A stretch of 64,000 nt of DNA, from the NCBI GenBank assembly GCA_028288025.1, contig JAQBOM010000012.1:88794-152793 (forward strand), in the 5' to 3' direction. The stretch's first letter is position 1. Every line of letters starts with the position of its first letter. The position numbers were made by a program, and so were the translations under genes. Under the pieces are notes generated by a model. It saw nothing but the letters and a program-made list of their open reading frames with translations, was not told where the DNA came from and searched no databases. Positions 7,188 to 15,910 of this stretch are shown one piece after another. Origin of the DNA: Mucilaginibacter sp. GTDB taxonomy: Bacteria > Bacteroidota > Bacteroidia > Sphingobacteriales > Sphingobacteriaceae.

Positions 7188-8159
7188 ATGCCCGAATTTG
7201 AAATAGAACATATCACCCGGTACATCTACGAGGGGCCAGTCCGCGACAGCGCCAACCAGATTATCCTGTTCCCGATAAAGGATGCCTACCAGGATGTGCT
7301 GAAGCAGGAGCTCACCATAACGGGCAACCCTGTTGTAGATACCTATATCGATTATTACGGCAACGAAGTGGGCAGTTTTACTTATAGCGAACCGCACTGG
7401 TATCTTAATATCAATTCCAAAATATGGGTGACGACTAAACACAGGGAGCTGCCGGTAAACGATATATTCCCTGCCCACCAGTGGGAGGACCTCAGGCGCC
7501 TGCAATTTATGGTGCCCTATATCGATTTTTTAAAACAGGAATATTTTGACGGATTAAACGAATTGCGGGTTATTGTTGACCAGGAAAGGTTGAAGGATGA
7601 TACTCCTTACCAGGTGGCCCTGCGTTTTAGCCAGTATGTGTACGAGAATTTCACCTACATTAAAGGTGTAACTAGCGTTGAAACAAAGCTGGATGAGATA
7701 TGGAAACTAAAAGCCGGCGTTTGCCAGGACTTTGCCCATATACTGATGGAAATGCTGCGCATGGTGCAGATCCCGGCGCGCTATGTGAGCGGGTATATAT
7801 GTACCAGCCGCAATGGCATGCGCGGCGAGGGCGCCACCCACGCCTGGGCCGAAGCTTACATTCCTGATTACGGATGGCTGGGTATCGACCCGACAAATAA
7901 TTGTATCGCCAATGAAAGCCATGTGCGTTTAGCCGTCGGCCGGAACTTTTTGGATTGTTCGCCGGTAAAAGGTGTTTACAAAGGATCCTCGGGCCACAAG
8001 CTGGAGGTTGCGGTATCGGTTGATGAGGATAATGTGTTAAACGGTAATGACAGGCAGATCAACGACGCCCATGTAACCAATACGGTGACTGAATTTACAA
8101 AAAATAGTTACCAGCGCCACATGGAGATCATTCAGCAACAGCAGCAACAACAACAATAG
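7188..8159 (+). CDS. Transglutaminase-like cysteine peptidase/transferase
   Basis: This encodes a 323-residue cytoplasmic transglutaminase-fold protein. An N-terminal bacterial transglutaminase-type beta domain (FEIEHITRYIYEGPV) precedes a papain-like core with the triad Cys179 (KAGVCQDFAH), His218 (GATHAWAEAYI) and Asp234 (WLGIDPTNN). It is third in the ATP-grasp/alpha-E/transglutaminase set. In such sets it is predicted to hydrolyse or transfer an amide made by the ATP-grasp partner. The C-terminus ends in a glutamine run from CAG/CAA repeats that is probably a slippage product. Substrate unknown. Confidence 0.92.
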   Translation: MPEFEIEHITRYIYEGPVRDSANQIILFPIKDAYQDVLKQELTITGNPVVDTYIDYYGNEVGSFTYSEPHWYLNINSKIWVTTKHRELPVNDIFPAHQWEDLRRLQFMVPYIDFLKQEYFDGLNELRVIVDQERLKDDTPYQVALRFSQYVYENFTYIKGVTSVETKLDEIWKLKAGVCQDFAHILMEMLRMVQIPARYVSGYICTSRNGMRGEGATHAWAEAYIPDYGWLGIDPTNNCIANESHVRLAVGRNFLDCSPVKGVYKGSSGHKLEVAVSVDEDNVLNGNDRQINDAHVTNTVTEFTKNSYQRHMEIIQQQQQQQQ

Positions 8160-8195
8160 TTTGCAGTTGGCAGTGAGAATTTTAGCTGCAACAGG

Positions 8196-8696
8196 TTATT
8201 CGACTTTTTTGACGGCAGCTATCAGCTGTTCAATCGCGGGCGGCTTCTCATAGCCCTGGGTCATTTTGAAGTTTTTGTCGTAGATAGCGATATAAGGAGT
8301 GGTCTTAACCATGTAATATCTTTGAACTAAATAGGTATAACCTTCAGTGCCCACCGTGAAATTAGGATACTTCTTTAACTGAAAATCCTTGTAGAAATCC
8401 TTTATAGCCCGGAATTGCGCCTCAGGGTTCACAAACGTTACCATCACCACCTGTATGTTGCGGAACTCCTTCATTTTCGGCTTCATTTCTTCCATTAAAT
8501 GCCGGCAATGGCTGCAATCCGGCGCGAAATAAATGATCATTACCGGCTTATGCTTTTTTAAATTGGCCGGGGTAACATACACACTGTCTGTGGTCAATAT
8601 TCGGTAGGGAGGTATCGCCGGCGGCGGGGCATAAGTTTGCGCATTGCTGCACGCCGCAGCTATGATCAGTCCAAAAAATAAAAACAATTTCTTCAT
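8196..8696 (-). CDS. Thioredoxin-fold lipoprotein
   Basis: This encodes a 166-residue exported thioredoxin-like protein. A lipoprotein signal (MKKLFLFFGLIIAAACS, lipobox Cys16) is followed by a proline-rich linker and a thioredoxin core with the active-site motif APDCSHC, a CxxC. The fold ends with the cis-Pro segment VKTTPYIAIYD. It likely reduces or monitors disulfides on the periplasmic side of a membrane. An in-frame ATG 18 bases upstream is possible, but the MKK start gives a standard signal sequence. It appears monocistronic. Confidence 0.85.
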   Translation of the reverse strand: MKKLFLFFGLIIAAACSNAQTYAPPPAIPPYRILTTDSVYVTPANLKKHKPVMIIYFAPDCSHCRHLMEEMKPKMKEFRNIQVVMVTFVNPEAQFRAIKDFYKDFQLKKYPNFTVGTEGYTYLVQRYYMVKTTPYIAIYDKNFKMTQGYEKPPAIEQLIAAVKKVE

Positions 8697-8726
8697 TGTA
8701 TTCAAATAATTCATAGTTAGCGCTTC

Positions 8727-8761
8727 TACGCTTTTAGCCTTCGCCTTTTCGCTTTAAGCTT
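8727..8761. repeat. Heptad tandem array (TNNGCYT)
   Basis: Five units in strict 7-bp phase: TACGCTT, TTAGCCT, TCGCCTT, TTCGCTT, TAAGCTT. The array fills most of the 87-bp spacer between the lipoprotein gene and the downstream end of the oxidoreductase gene. Confidence 0.8.
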
Positions 8762-8783
8762 CCCCCGCATAGTTACGATATTT

Positions 8784-9800
8784 TTATGCTTCAAGCAATT
8801 CCAGTTGCCAGGCAACATGCTCTTCGGTTACCGGGTATAACGCGTTTTCACGTACTGTATGATAAACAGCGTCAAATAAACCGTTATAATTTCCTTTTGG
8901 GGGAACCAACTGTTCCACCAGCCGCCCGTTATCAATATCCATAAGCACCAGTTTTCCATCACTGCCGGCCGGTTCAATGCCATAGCCTTCGTCTGTCGGC
9001 AGCATGCCTCCGTCCAGTTGTGCTTCCTGCACATCGCACCTTTCTTTAACAAAACTGCCAAGCGTACCATGCACGGCGAACCCCGGCAATACCTCGGCAA
9101 GCAGCAGGCCCGAGGTGAGGTATACATTCAGTTGATTGGGATATGATAAATGGTAATGAAAGTAATCCGCCACTTCCGAACCTTCACGGTATATCCCCGT
9201 TGTTTTTTTAAAGCTGAGCGGTTTCCCGAATAAACAGATCACATTATCGATCAAATGCGGCCCCAGGTCATATCCCAAACCATTGGCTTGTGCCGCAGCT
9301 TTTTCTTTGAATAACTTGGGGCTCAACGCTCGTTTATACCTGTCGAACCTGAAATGAATCTCTATCAACTCGCCCAGCCTGCCGCTTTCAATAACGTCCT
9401 TTACCAGTAAAAAGCCGCTGTCCCACCTCCGGTTTTGGTAAAGCATTAAATGCCGGTTTACCTGTTTGGCCAGGTCGAACATTATTTTAACCTCGGCACT
9501 GGTGGCAGCGGCAGGTTTTTCAAGCAGAACGTGTTTCCCGGCACTAAGTGCAGCAATAGTAAAATCGAAGTGTGTATCGTTGGGCGTATTGACAATTACG
9601 AGCTCAATTTCGTCGTCATTCAAAAGCGCATCGATCGAGTCATAGCTGATCACGCCGGGATAACGTTTCCCGACCTTTTTTTCATGGCGTTCAACCACGG
9701 CCTTAAATTTAAATCGCGGGTTTGTAGTTAAAAACGGCGCGTGAAATATCCTTCCTGACATCCCGTAGGCCATTAAGCCTGTTATAATTGGTTTTGACAT
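8784..9800 (-). CDS. Gfo/Idh/MocA-family oxidoreductase
   Basis: This encodes a 338-residue NAD(P)-dependent sugar or inositol dehydrogenase-family enzyme. The N-terminal Rossmann region contains the glycine-rich GLMAYGMSGRIFHAPFL, and HVLLEKPAA (about residues 90-98) carries the conserved EKP lysine. GYDLGPHLIDNVICLFG (about 175-191) contains the catalytic His/Asp region. The N-terminal variant (YGMSGRIFHAPF) is typical of the subgroup around YhhX/YdgJ. Substrate not readable. Start at 9800 is followed by a consistent beta-strand. No operon partner. Confidence 0.9.
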   Translation of the reverse strand: MSKPIITGLMAYGMSGRIFHAPFLTTNPRFKFKAVVERHEKKVGKRYPGVISYDSIDALLNDDEIELVIVNTPNDTHFDFTIAALSAGKHVLLEKPAAATSAEVKIMFDLAKQVNRHLMLYQNRRWDSGFLLVKDVIESGRLGELIEIHFRFDRYKRALSPKLFKEKAAAQANGLGYDLGPHLIDNVICLFGKPLSFKKTTGIYREGSEVADYFHYHLSYPNQLNVYLTSGLLLAEVLPGFAVHGTLGSFVKERCDVQEAQLDGGMLPTDEGYGIEPAGSDGKLVLMDIDNGRLVEQLVPPKGNYNGLFDAVYHTVRENALYPVTEEHVAWQLELLEA

Positions 9801-9819
9801 AGTTTAATAATATAAATTC

Positions 9820-9858
9820 GATCCCGCACGTGCGGGAGAACATCCGAAATCCGAAATA
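9820..9858. repeat. Palindrome plus ATCCGAA repeat
   Basis: CCCGCACGTGCGGG at 9823-9836 is a perfect 14-bp palindrome, followed by two ATCCGAA heptads (9842-9855). The same arrangement, with a mutated palindrome, occurs at 6038-6076. It lies between two minus-strand genes. Confidence 0.7.
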
Positions 9859-9879
9859 AAACAGCCCTGGTGCTCCGGC

Positions 9880-12303
9880 CTAATCCTGCCCAATCGGGCT
9901 GCCGTCCGGCATGTTTACAACCGGCGCCGGCTTAAATTGTGACGGATTTTTCTCAAACTGGTCTATTTGCGATAACCCAAACAGCAAATTCGCCTTTTGA
10001 TTTCCCGATGCCGTCTTCATAGCGACATTCATCCATTTTCTTAAACCGTCAATTTCCAGCAGTGCAATGCCGCGCACGCTTTCGGGCGCAGTGCTGGTGG
10101 CCGCAAGCGTTAGTAACTGTTTCAGCGTTAAATTATTTACCAAACGCTGCAACTCGCCGCTATAACCAGTTTGCTGTGTCGCCTTCCAGGTTTGGGCTAT
10201 CAGTTTGTCCAATACAGCTATAAGCCCGGGCTGGTCACTATCCCTCGCCTGGTATTCAACCAGCCTGGCCGCTCTTTCAGGCTGCAGCATAAAGGCAAGC
10301 GTTGTTGCTGCTGATGATTCGGCAGCGGCCATAGGGTCGAATGTAAGGCCGGTACGGGCTTTAAACAATTCGCGGGTGCGCGGGTATCCATCGGGCCGGG
10401 GCGGTATTTTTTCGATTAATTTCTCCGGAAGCGAAAGTGCATCAGGCCCGATAGTCGCCATCAGTGCGTTAAACGCTTTCCATTGTTCGGCCGGCGAAAT
10501 AAATTTCGTGGTGACTTGCCCGTCATTTTTAACCGCGTAAGTATAGTAAATACCGCCTAGCATTTTTGAGGCAGCCTCAACCTGGTAACGGTGTAAAAGA
10601 TAAATAGGTACCAAGACTTCCTCAATAGTCGCCATTGGCGCATCCTGACGTATTGCTTTCTCCGAAAAATTATCCAGCAGGTGCTTGCGAATAACCATCA
10701 GCCTGTTCAATTCGTCAGCAGCGTTGGTCCCGTTATCCCATAAATGGGCAAGGGGATGAGCGCTCCCGGCTGGCCGGGAGTCCCCGTCGGTAATAAATAA
10801 ATAGCCTTCCTTTAGTGTTTCGTTCATGATGCCTTTTAAGGCACCATCGTTATCGGTTCCTGCCGGGAAATCCTGATAGCCATATAACACGGCCCGCTTG
10901 TCCCAGCCGCCAATTTCGGTGGTATAGGCTTTTGAAACGTCAATCGTACCATCACTATTTAAGCTGTATAGCGGTGGCGGATAATCCATAACCGATGCAC
11001 GGTTATTAATGCTGGAAGTGAAATTATGCTGTAAGCCCAGCGTATGGCCAACCTCGTGGGCGGCAAGCTGGTGCAGCCGCGCAATGGCCAGTTTTAGCAT
11101 GGCATCACTTGTAGGTTTGCCATCTTCGTAAGGTTGCAGTAGACCTTCGGCAATCAAAAAATCCTGCCTGTCGCGCAGCGAGCCTAATGACACTTGTCCT
11201 TTAATGATTTCGCCGGTTCGCGGGTCGACTATAGATTCGCCATACGACCAGCCCCGTGTCGACCGGTGGACCCATTGAATGATGTTATATCGTATATCCA
11301 TTGGGTCGGCATCTTCGGGCAGTAATTTTACCTGGAACGCATTTTTATAACCGGCAGCTTCAAACGCCTGGTTCCACCACGAGGCGCCTTCGATCAGGGC
11401 GGTTCTCACAGGCTCCGGCGCGCCGCGGTCAACATAGTATATGATAGGTTTCACCGGGTCGCTCATGGTTGCAGCCGGGTCTTTTTTTTCTAGCCGGTGC
11501 CTTACAAGCTGGCGTTTTACGATGGGCTGGTCAATCGGGGTAGCATAGTCCATGTAACTGTTTTCATAAAACCCCGACCGCGGGTCGAACTTGCGGACTT
11601 TATAGTTATTGTCGGGCAGTTTAATGAATGATTGATGCATTCGCACGGTAACCGAATTTGGGTCGGGCGTTACCGACGCAATTTCGCTTCCCTTTCCCTT
11701 CCCGGTTAATGTTATAGTCGCCTCGAATTCTGAATTTTCGGGAAACCCCTTTGTGTTTGGTAAATAAACCGCCGAACGTGATTCATCAAGATTAAAACTT
11801 CCCTGCTGGCTTGCAGCAAGCTTATCCGCTATGGCGTGGCTATCGCGGAGCAGGAACGGGGTAAGGTCAATCAAAACCCGTCCATCCTGATCGGCCTCCT
11901 GCTTAAATCCCCATATAACAGATTGCGCGAAGGCTTCTTCAACCGATTTTCTCTCATCGGCGTTATTGCTTATTGCACGATAGGCATAATTGGGTTGTAC
12001 TAATAAAATTTTCGGGCCGCTTTTGATGAATTTTATGATGCGGCTGTTACCGATCTGCCCCCTGTCTAAAGCAAGGTCGTTTGAGCCAACACCGGCTGGT
12101 AACGAGTTAACGTACAACAACTCGGTATCAAACTTGTCAACCTCCAATAAAATATGCCCGGTCTTTTCATCCCAATAAAAATTAAAATAACCCGGGTATT
12201 TCGTAAGGCCATGCGTCTTTGTTTCAATTTCTGTCGATTTCTGGGCTTTAATAATGGAAGCAAAGCTGGTAAGAAGGAATACTGCAGTGAAAAATATTTT
12301 CAT
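9880..12303 (-). CDS. Secreted zinc-dependent metalloprotease
   Basis: This encodes an 807-residue exported metalloprotease of the DUF5117/DUF5118 type common in Bacteroidota. Signal peptide residues 1-20 end ASIIKAQ. The catalytic motif HEVGHTLGLQH places zinc ligands at His416, His420 and His426 and general base Glu417; a Met-turn SVMDYP follows at about 438-443, so the core is metzincin-like. The C-terminal half is a helical DUF4953-like extension with LHRYQVEAASKMLGG. It is expected to act in the periplasm or outside the cell; substrate unknown. Both neighbouring genes are separate transcription units. Confidence 0.92.
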   Translation of the reverse strand: MKIFFTAVFLLTSFASIIKAQKSTEIETKTHGLTKYPGYFNFYWDEKTGHILLEVDKFDTELLYVNSLPAGVGSNDLALDRGQIGNSRIIKFIKSGPKILLVQPNYAYRAISNNADERKSVEEAFAQSVIWGFKQEADQDGRVLIDLTPFLLRDSHAIADKLAASQQGSFNLDESRSAVYLPNTKGFPENSEFEATITLTGKGKGSEIASVTPDPNSVTVRMHQSFIKLPDNNYKVRKFDPRSGFYENSYMDYATPIDQPIVKRQLVRHRLEKKDPAATMSDPVKPIIYYVDRGAPEPVRTALIEGASWWNQAFEAAGYKNAFQVKLLPEDADPMDIRYNIIQWVHRSTRGWSYGESIVDPRTGEIIKGQVSLGSLRDRQDFLIAEGLLQPYEDGKPTSDAMLKLAIARLHQLAAHEVGHTLGLQHNFTSSINNRASVMDYPPPLYSLNSDGTIDVSKAYTTEIGGWDKRAVLYGYQDFPAGTDNDGALKGIMNETLKEGYLFITDGDSRPAGSAHPLAHLWDNGTNAADELNRLMVIRKHLLDNFSEKAIRQDAPMATIEEVLVPIYLLHRYQVEAASKMLGGIYYTYAVKNDGQVTTKFISPAEQWKAFNALMATIGPDALSLPEKLIEKIPPRPDGYPRTRELFKARTGLTFDPMAAAESSAATTLAFMLQPERAARLVEYQARDSDQPGLIAVLDKLIAQTWKATQQTGYSGELQRLVNNLTLKQLLTLAATSTAPESVRGIALLEIDGLRKWMNVAMKTASGNQKANLLFGLSQIDQFEKNPSQFKPAPVVNMPDGSPIGQD

Positions 12304-12524
12304 AAATGTAGGAATGATCAGTCTAAAATATTACTTTTATTTATATTAACCCAATTTATGGTGTTATGAAGGGTAATTTGTTACTAAATTGCCATTGCTT
12401 TTAGGAATAAGATTTTTTACAATAGGATAATTGTATCGTTAAGAATAATATCGTTAAAAAAACGTTAAAAAGTCTAACCTTTTAAAATCTCTTTTCGTAG
12501 AAAGAGAAACTGATTAATTAAAAA
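12304..12524. other. Divergent intergenic region
   Basis: The 221-bp region between the divergent metalloprotease and response-regulator genes is AT-rich. It carries three CGTTAA-type motifs near 12437-12470 (TCGTTAAGAA, ATCGTTAAAA, ACGTTAAAAA). No convincing TAnnTTTG box was found on either strand. Confidence 0.4.
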
Positions 12525-12965
12525 ATGGATTACAATAGCAGGCCCGTTAGTGTATTACTTATTGATGATGATGAAATAAATAATTTCATTTCGGTCAAAT
12601 TAATAAAGAAAGCTTTATTAAACACGGAGATCACCGCTTGCCTTAACGGTAAACTTGCGATCGAGCTACTAGCCGATATCCAAAAAAACGACCCCGATAA
12701 ACTCCCTGACTATATCCTGCTGGACATCAATATGCCTATCATGAACGGCTGGGAATTTTTGGATGAATACAAAAGATTAAACATCGATCCTTTGGGCCAG
12801 AGCAGGATATTCATAATCTCATCTTCAGTTTTTAGTAACGACATCAATAAAGCTCGCTCATACCAGCTTGTACAGAATTTTATTTCGAAACCGCTTAACG
12901 TCGATAAAATTATTGAATTATTTAAAGCTGCCGAGCCTGTTCATGTGGCTGCAACTGTAAAATGA
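12525..12965 (+). CDS. Single-domain response regulator (CheY-like)
   Basis: This encodes a 146-residue receiver-only response regulator. The acidic pocket is DDDE near residues 14-17, the phosphoacceptor is Asp67 in DYILLDINMPIMNGWEF, the conserved Ser/Thr position is in IFIISSSV and the conserved Lys is in NFISKPLNV. There is no output domain, so it probably acts by protein-protein interaction, perhaps in a phosphorelay with an unlinked hybrid kinase. Its last 25 bases overlap the end of the convergent MBL gene. Confidence 0.92.
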   Translation: MDYNSRPVSVLLIDDDEINNFISVKLIKKALLNTEITACLNGKLAIELLADIQKNDPDKLPDYILLDINMPIMNGWEFLDEYKRLNIDPLGQSRIFIISSSVFSNDINKARSYQLVQNFISKPLNVDKIIELFKAAEPVHVAATVK

Positions 12966-13711
12966 TTATCCTGGTAGGTAACTTTACCGACAGTAATGGA
13001 TTTGGAATGATAGAATAAACACGTCCAGTCTTCCTCCGCAGCTTTTTTACCATATTCTTCCCGTAATTGCATCGCCTTCCGGCCATCGAAGTCATATTTG
13101 GCGATAAATTTTCGCATCAATTGTTCCGGTTCGGGCAACTCATCGCCGCCAAAAAAACATTTCTGCCCTTCGCTTTCTATCCAGAATACCTGGTGATATG
13201 GTGAGTGAGCACTTGACAATTCGTACCTGATGCCGGGCTGTAACTCACCGCTGCCGTCCACAAAATCAATATTTGCCGATGCGGCTAATGCTTCAAAAAT
13301 TTCTTTATGATACGATGAGGATTTTCCTGCCAGGGCGGTTTCCCATTCTTTTGCCTGTATTACATGCCGGGCCGCCGGGAAACTGGGAATAAGCTTGCCA
13401 TTCTGTTCAACCACCAGCCCACCTGAATGATCGTAATGCAGGTGTGACATCAAAACCAAACTCACTTCTTCGGGACTAAAGCCTGCATTGCGGATATGCT
13501 GATGCAGCCATAGTTCATCACGGGTATCTTTATAACCGAGCCCGGTATCAAGCAGTACCAGGTTAGTATCTGTTTGCACCAGGAAGGGATTGACATGGAT
13601 AAATAATGATGCCGGCCGTTCTTTCGCGTTATCCGTTTCCGGGTTAAAAGGAATAAATTTTTTGGAAGCATCAACCGAATAGGACCCCTCGCTTAAAGCA
13701 AAAATTTTCAT
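12941..13711 (-). CDS. MBL-fold metallohydrolase
   Basis: This encodes a 256-residue metallo-beta-lactamase-fold hydrolase of the lactonase/AttM-like type. Metal-binding residues are visible as His90, His92, Asp94 and His95 in MSHLHYDHSGG, with a second His in ELSSAHSPYHQ and a later Asp in CFFGGDELPEP. No signal peptide is evident, so it is likely cytoplasmic. Substrate unknown; quorum-sensing lactonase activity is possible but not shown. A TATCTTTG promoter box lies 23 bases upstream. Its 3' end overlaps the convergent response regulator. Confidence 0.87.
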   Translation of the reverse strand: MKIFALSEGSYSVDASKKFIPFNPETDNAKERPASLFIHVNPFLVQTDTNLVLLDTGLGYKDTRDELWLHQHIRNAGFSPEEVSLVLMSHLHYDHSGGLVVEQNGKLIPSFPAARHVIQAKEWETALAGKSSSYHKEIFEALAASANIDFVDGSGELQPGIRYELSSAHSPYHQVFWIESEGQKCFFGGDELPEPEQLMRKFIAKYDFDGRKAMQLREEYGKKAAEEDWTCLFYHSKSITVGKVTYQDNHFTVAAT

Positions 13712-13733
13712 TTATATCAGCTGTTATAAGGCG

Positions 13734-13741
13734 CAAAGATA
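13734..13741 (-). promoter_or_regulatory. -7 box upstream of the MBL gene
   Basis: TATCTTTG on the minus strand matches the Bacteroidota -7 consensus TAnnTTTG and lies 23 bases before the start codon. A clear -33 TTTG was not found at the expected spacing. Confidence 0.5.
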
Positions 13742-13844
13742 TGAATAAACGTATTGCGGTTGTGTACCCATGCTCGCACCGGATGAGGCCGTTTAGGGTA
13801 TTGCTACAATAAATTGTTTTAAATTTGAGTAAGCTGTAAGCCTT

Positions 13845-14558
13845 TTATCGCCTTAATAATCGCTGCTGTACAATTTTCATTACTGTATCCCTATAGTTAC
13901 GGCTCATCGGTAATGACCTGGCGCCAATTTTAATTTCGTTGCCATCTATTGCATCGATCTTTGAACCGTTTACCAGGTAGGATTGGTGTATTTTGATAAA
14001 GTCGGCCGACGGCAGCTGGGCCTCCAGGCTTTTCATGGTGAGATAGGCAATGAATTTTTTACTTTCAGTGTGGATAGTCACATAGTTGCCGAGGCTTTCA
14101 GCATAGAGCATATCGTGCAGCTCTATTTTTTCTATTCGTTTTTCGCTTTTGATGTAGATATAGGATGATGACAAAACGCCAAGAGTTCGGGCCTTCATTT
14201 CATAATAATCTTTCGCTTTTTGAACAGCTTTGAGAAACCGGCTAAAAGCAAAAGGTTTTAGCAGATAATCTATAATATCCAGCTCATATCCTTCCAGCGC
14301 GTATTGGGAGAAGGCGGTCGTGAGGATAATCAACGATTCGACATCGAGCTTTTGCAATAGTTTCAGGCCCGAAACCCTTGGCATCTCAATGTCGAGGAAT
14401 ATAATATCTACTACGTTGCTTCGAAGAAATGTTTCGACCTTCATTGCGTTTTCAAAAGTGCCCTGCAGGTCCAGAAATGGCACCTTCTCAATAAATTCAT
14501 GCAATATTTTACGCGCCACCGGCTCATCATCAACTATAACACAACTAAGCTTCTTCAT
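13845..14558 (-). CDS. LytTR-family response regulator
   Basis: This encodes a 237-residue two-component response regulator. An N-terminal receiver has phosphoacceptor Asp56 (IIFLDIEMPRVSG) and conserved Lys in YLLKPFAF. A C-terminal LytTR DNA-binding domain (about residues 135-235) carries AESLGNYVTIHT, FIKIHQSYLVN and LPMSRNYRDTV. The start codon overlaps the stop of the sensor-kinase gene (ATGA), so they form one transcription unit. Targets unknown; such pairs in Bacteroidota often control nearby or unlinked membrane functions. Confidence 0.93.
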   Translation of the reverse strand: MKKLSCVIVDDEPVARKILHEFIEKVPFLDLQGTFENAMKVETFLRSNVVDIIFLDIEMPRVSGLKLLQKLDVESLIILTTAFSQYALEGYELDIIDYLLKPFAFSRFLKAVQKAKDYYEMKARTLGVLSSSYIYIKSEKRIEKIELHDMLYAESLGNYVTIHTESKKFIAYLTMKSLEAQLPSADFIKIHQSYLVNGSKIDAIDGNEIKIGARSLPMSRNYRDTVMKIVQQRLLRR

Positions 14559-15565
14559 ACGTTGAGCATTAAGTGAACACGATAAATGTTTTGCTCTTTT
14601 TTTACATCAAGCCGGTAGCGATCTTTATACAATAGTTCCAGCCTTCTTGCTGCGTTGGTGAGGCCGATGCCGCCAGGCGCCAATTCAGATTCGTCAAACG
14701 AATTTTCACATGTAAAATCAATTTGCCCTGCCTCCTGGTTTAACTGAATGTCTATTCTGTTGACGGTATTGTCTTCCCTCGAAGCATATTTAAATGCGTT
14801 TTCAACAAATGCCATAAAGATCAGCGGGGCAATTTTAACATCTCCATCCCGGCAATTCACCTTTAAAGTTACCTGCATATTGTCATTGCTCCGGGCTTTT
14901 TGAAGCGCGACGTAGTTTTTAAGATACTTAATCTCCTTGTCAAGCTCTATTATGTCTACATCAGCATCGTACAGGTTATACCGCAGCAGGTCTGAAAACT
15001 GTACCATCATGTCGCGTGCACCGTGATTGGCCATGTCGATGGAGCCGTAAATAGTATTCAGGCCATTAAACAGGAAATGCGGGTTGAGCTGCGACCGCAG
15101 GTATTTCAATTCTGTTTGCAGTTGGTTGATCTGTATGTTTTTAACCTGCTCCTGTTGCTCAGACCACCGCTGCGTGATATATAGCATTGATGTAATAACG
15201 CTGCAACAAAGGGCATATACAAAATTGTCCCAGAAGCCTGAGCTTGTTTCGATTTCCTTATCATGCAAAAGAATATCGTGAATAAATGGATTATACCGGC
15301 CTATCAGGAATGTGTACGACAAAATTAAACAGATGAGGCCGGCAAAATACAGACCGAAGCGTTTCTTTTCCAGCAGGAACGGTATTAAAATAGAACTGTT
15401 TGCCAGTATCATTAACGAAAACAGGGAAAAATGCACGATGACCGTAAGCAAATAAGAAAAACAGGCTTGAACAGTATTCACCGAATAAGCGGGCTTCTCA
15501 ATGACGAGCGCCCCAATATAGGCAGCAAAAAAAAGCAGGTAATATGTATATCGTTTTAAATACAT
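14555..15565 (-). CDS. LytS-type sensor histidine kinase
   Basis: This encodes a 336-residue membrane kinase. Four hydrophobic segments lie in residues 1-135, followed by a short coiled coil and a His_kinase (PF06580-type) domain with the phosphoacceptor His163 in QLNPHFLFNGLNTI. The catalytic ATPase domain has the N box FVENAFKYA and a G box PGGIGLTNAARRLELLY. It lacks a separate periplasmic sensor domain, so it probably senses membrane or lipid-soluble signals. It overlaps the LytTR regulator gene by 4 bp. Confidence 0.93.
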   Translation of the reverse strand: MYLKRYTYYLLFFAAYIGALVIEKPAYSVNTVQACFSYLLTVIVHFSLFSLMILANSSILIPFLLEKKRFGLYFAGLICLILSYTFLIGRYNPFIHDILLHDKEIETSSGFWDNFVYALCCSVITSMLYITQRWSEQQEQVKNIQINQLQTELKYLRSQLNPHFLFNGLNTIYGSIDMANHGARDMMVQFSDLLRYNLYDADVDIIELDKEIKYLKNYVALQKARSNDNMQVTLKVNCRDGDVKIAPLIFMAFVENAFKYASREDNTVNRIDIQLNQEAGQIDFTCENSFDESELAPGGIGLTNAARRLELLYKDRYRLDVKKEQNIYRVHLMLNV

Positions 15566-15910
15566 GGCGTTGTTTTTAGCCAGTTTTTATTAAATATATT
15601 TCAATGATTTGACAACTGGAAATATCTCTTTTTTACTTGCACCGGATTTCACGAAAAATTGTACAGTTATCCTGTCAATTGCGCGTGTTGTCAAATAAAT
15701 TTTTTATCATAAAGTTAACACGCCATGCACAAAATGCGCTCCATCAGTCCGGTCGCTAATTTCATGCGGAAACGTCCTGTTACGTAGAATATACAGGCAA
15801 TTGTCATACAAATTTTTTCGGTATATCGGATACTATTACTTTTATGGAAAACAAGCTGATTGTAACAAAACCTAGGGTAAACCATCACATTATCACTAAA
15901 CAACAAAGCG
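15566..15910. other. Divergent intergenic region (345 bp)
   Basis: No gene is seen between the divergent kinase and DUF4395 genes. A 10-bp inverted repeat, ATTTGACAAC at 15607-15616 and GTTGTCAAAT at 15687-15696, spans 70 bp; the same decamer forms the hairpin at 22957-22987. A weak -7-like TACTTTTA lies upstream of the DUF4395 gene. Promoters for both directions are expected here. Confidence 0.4.
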
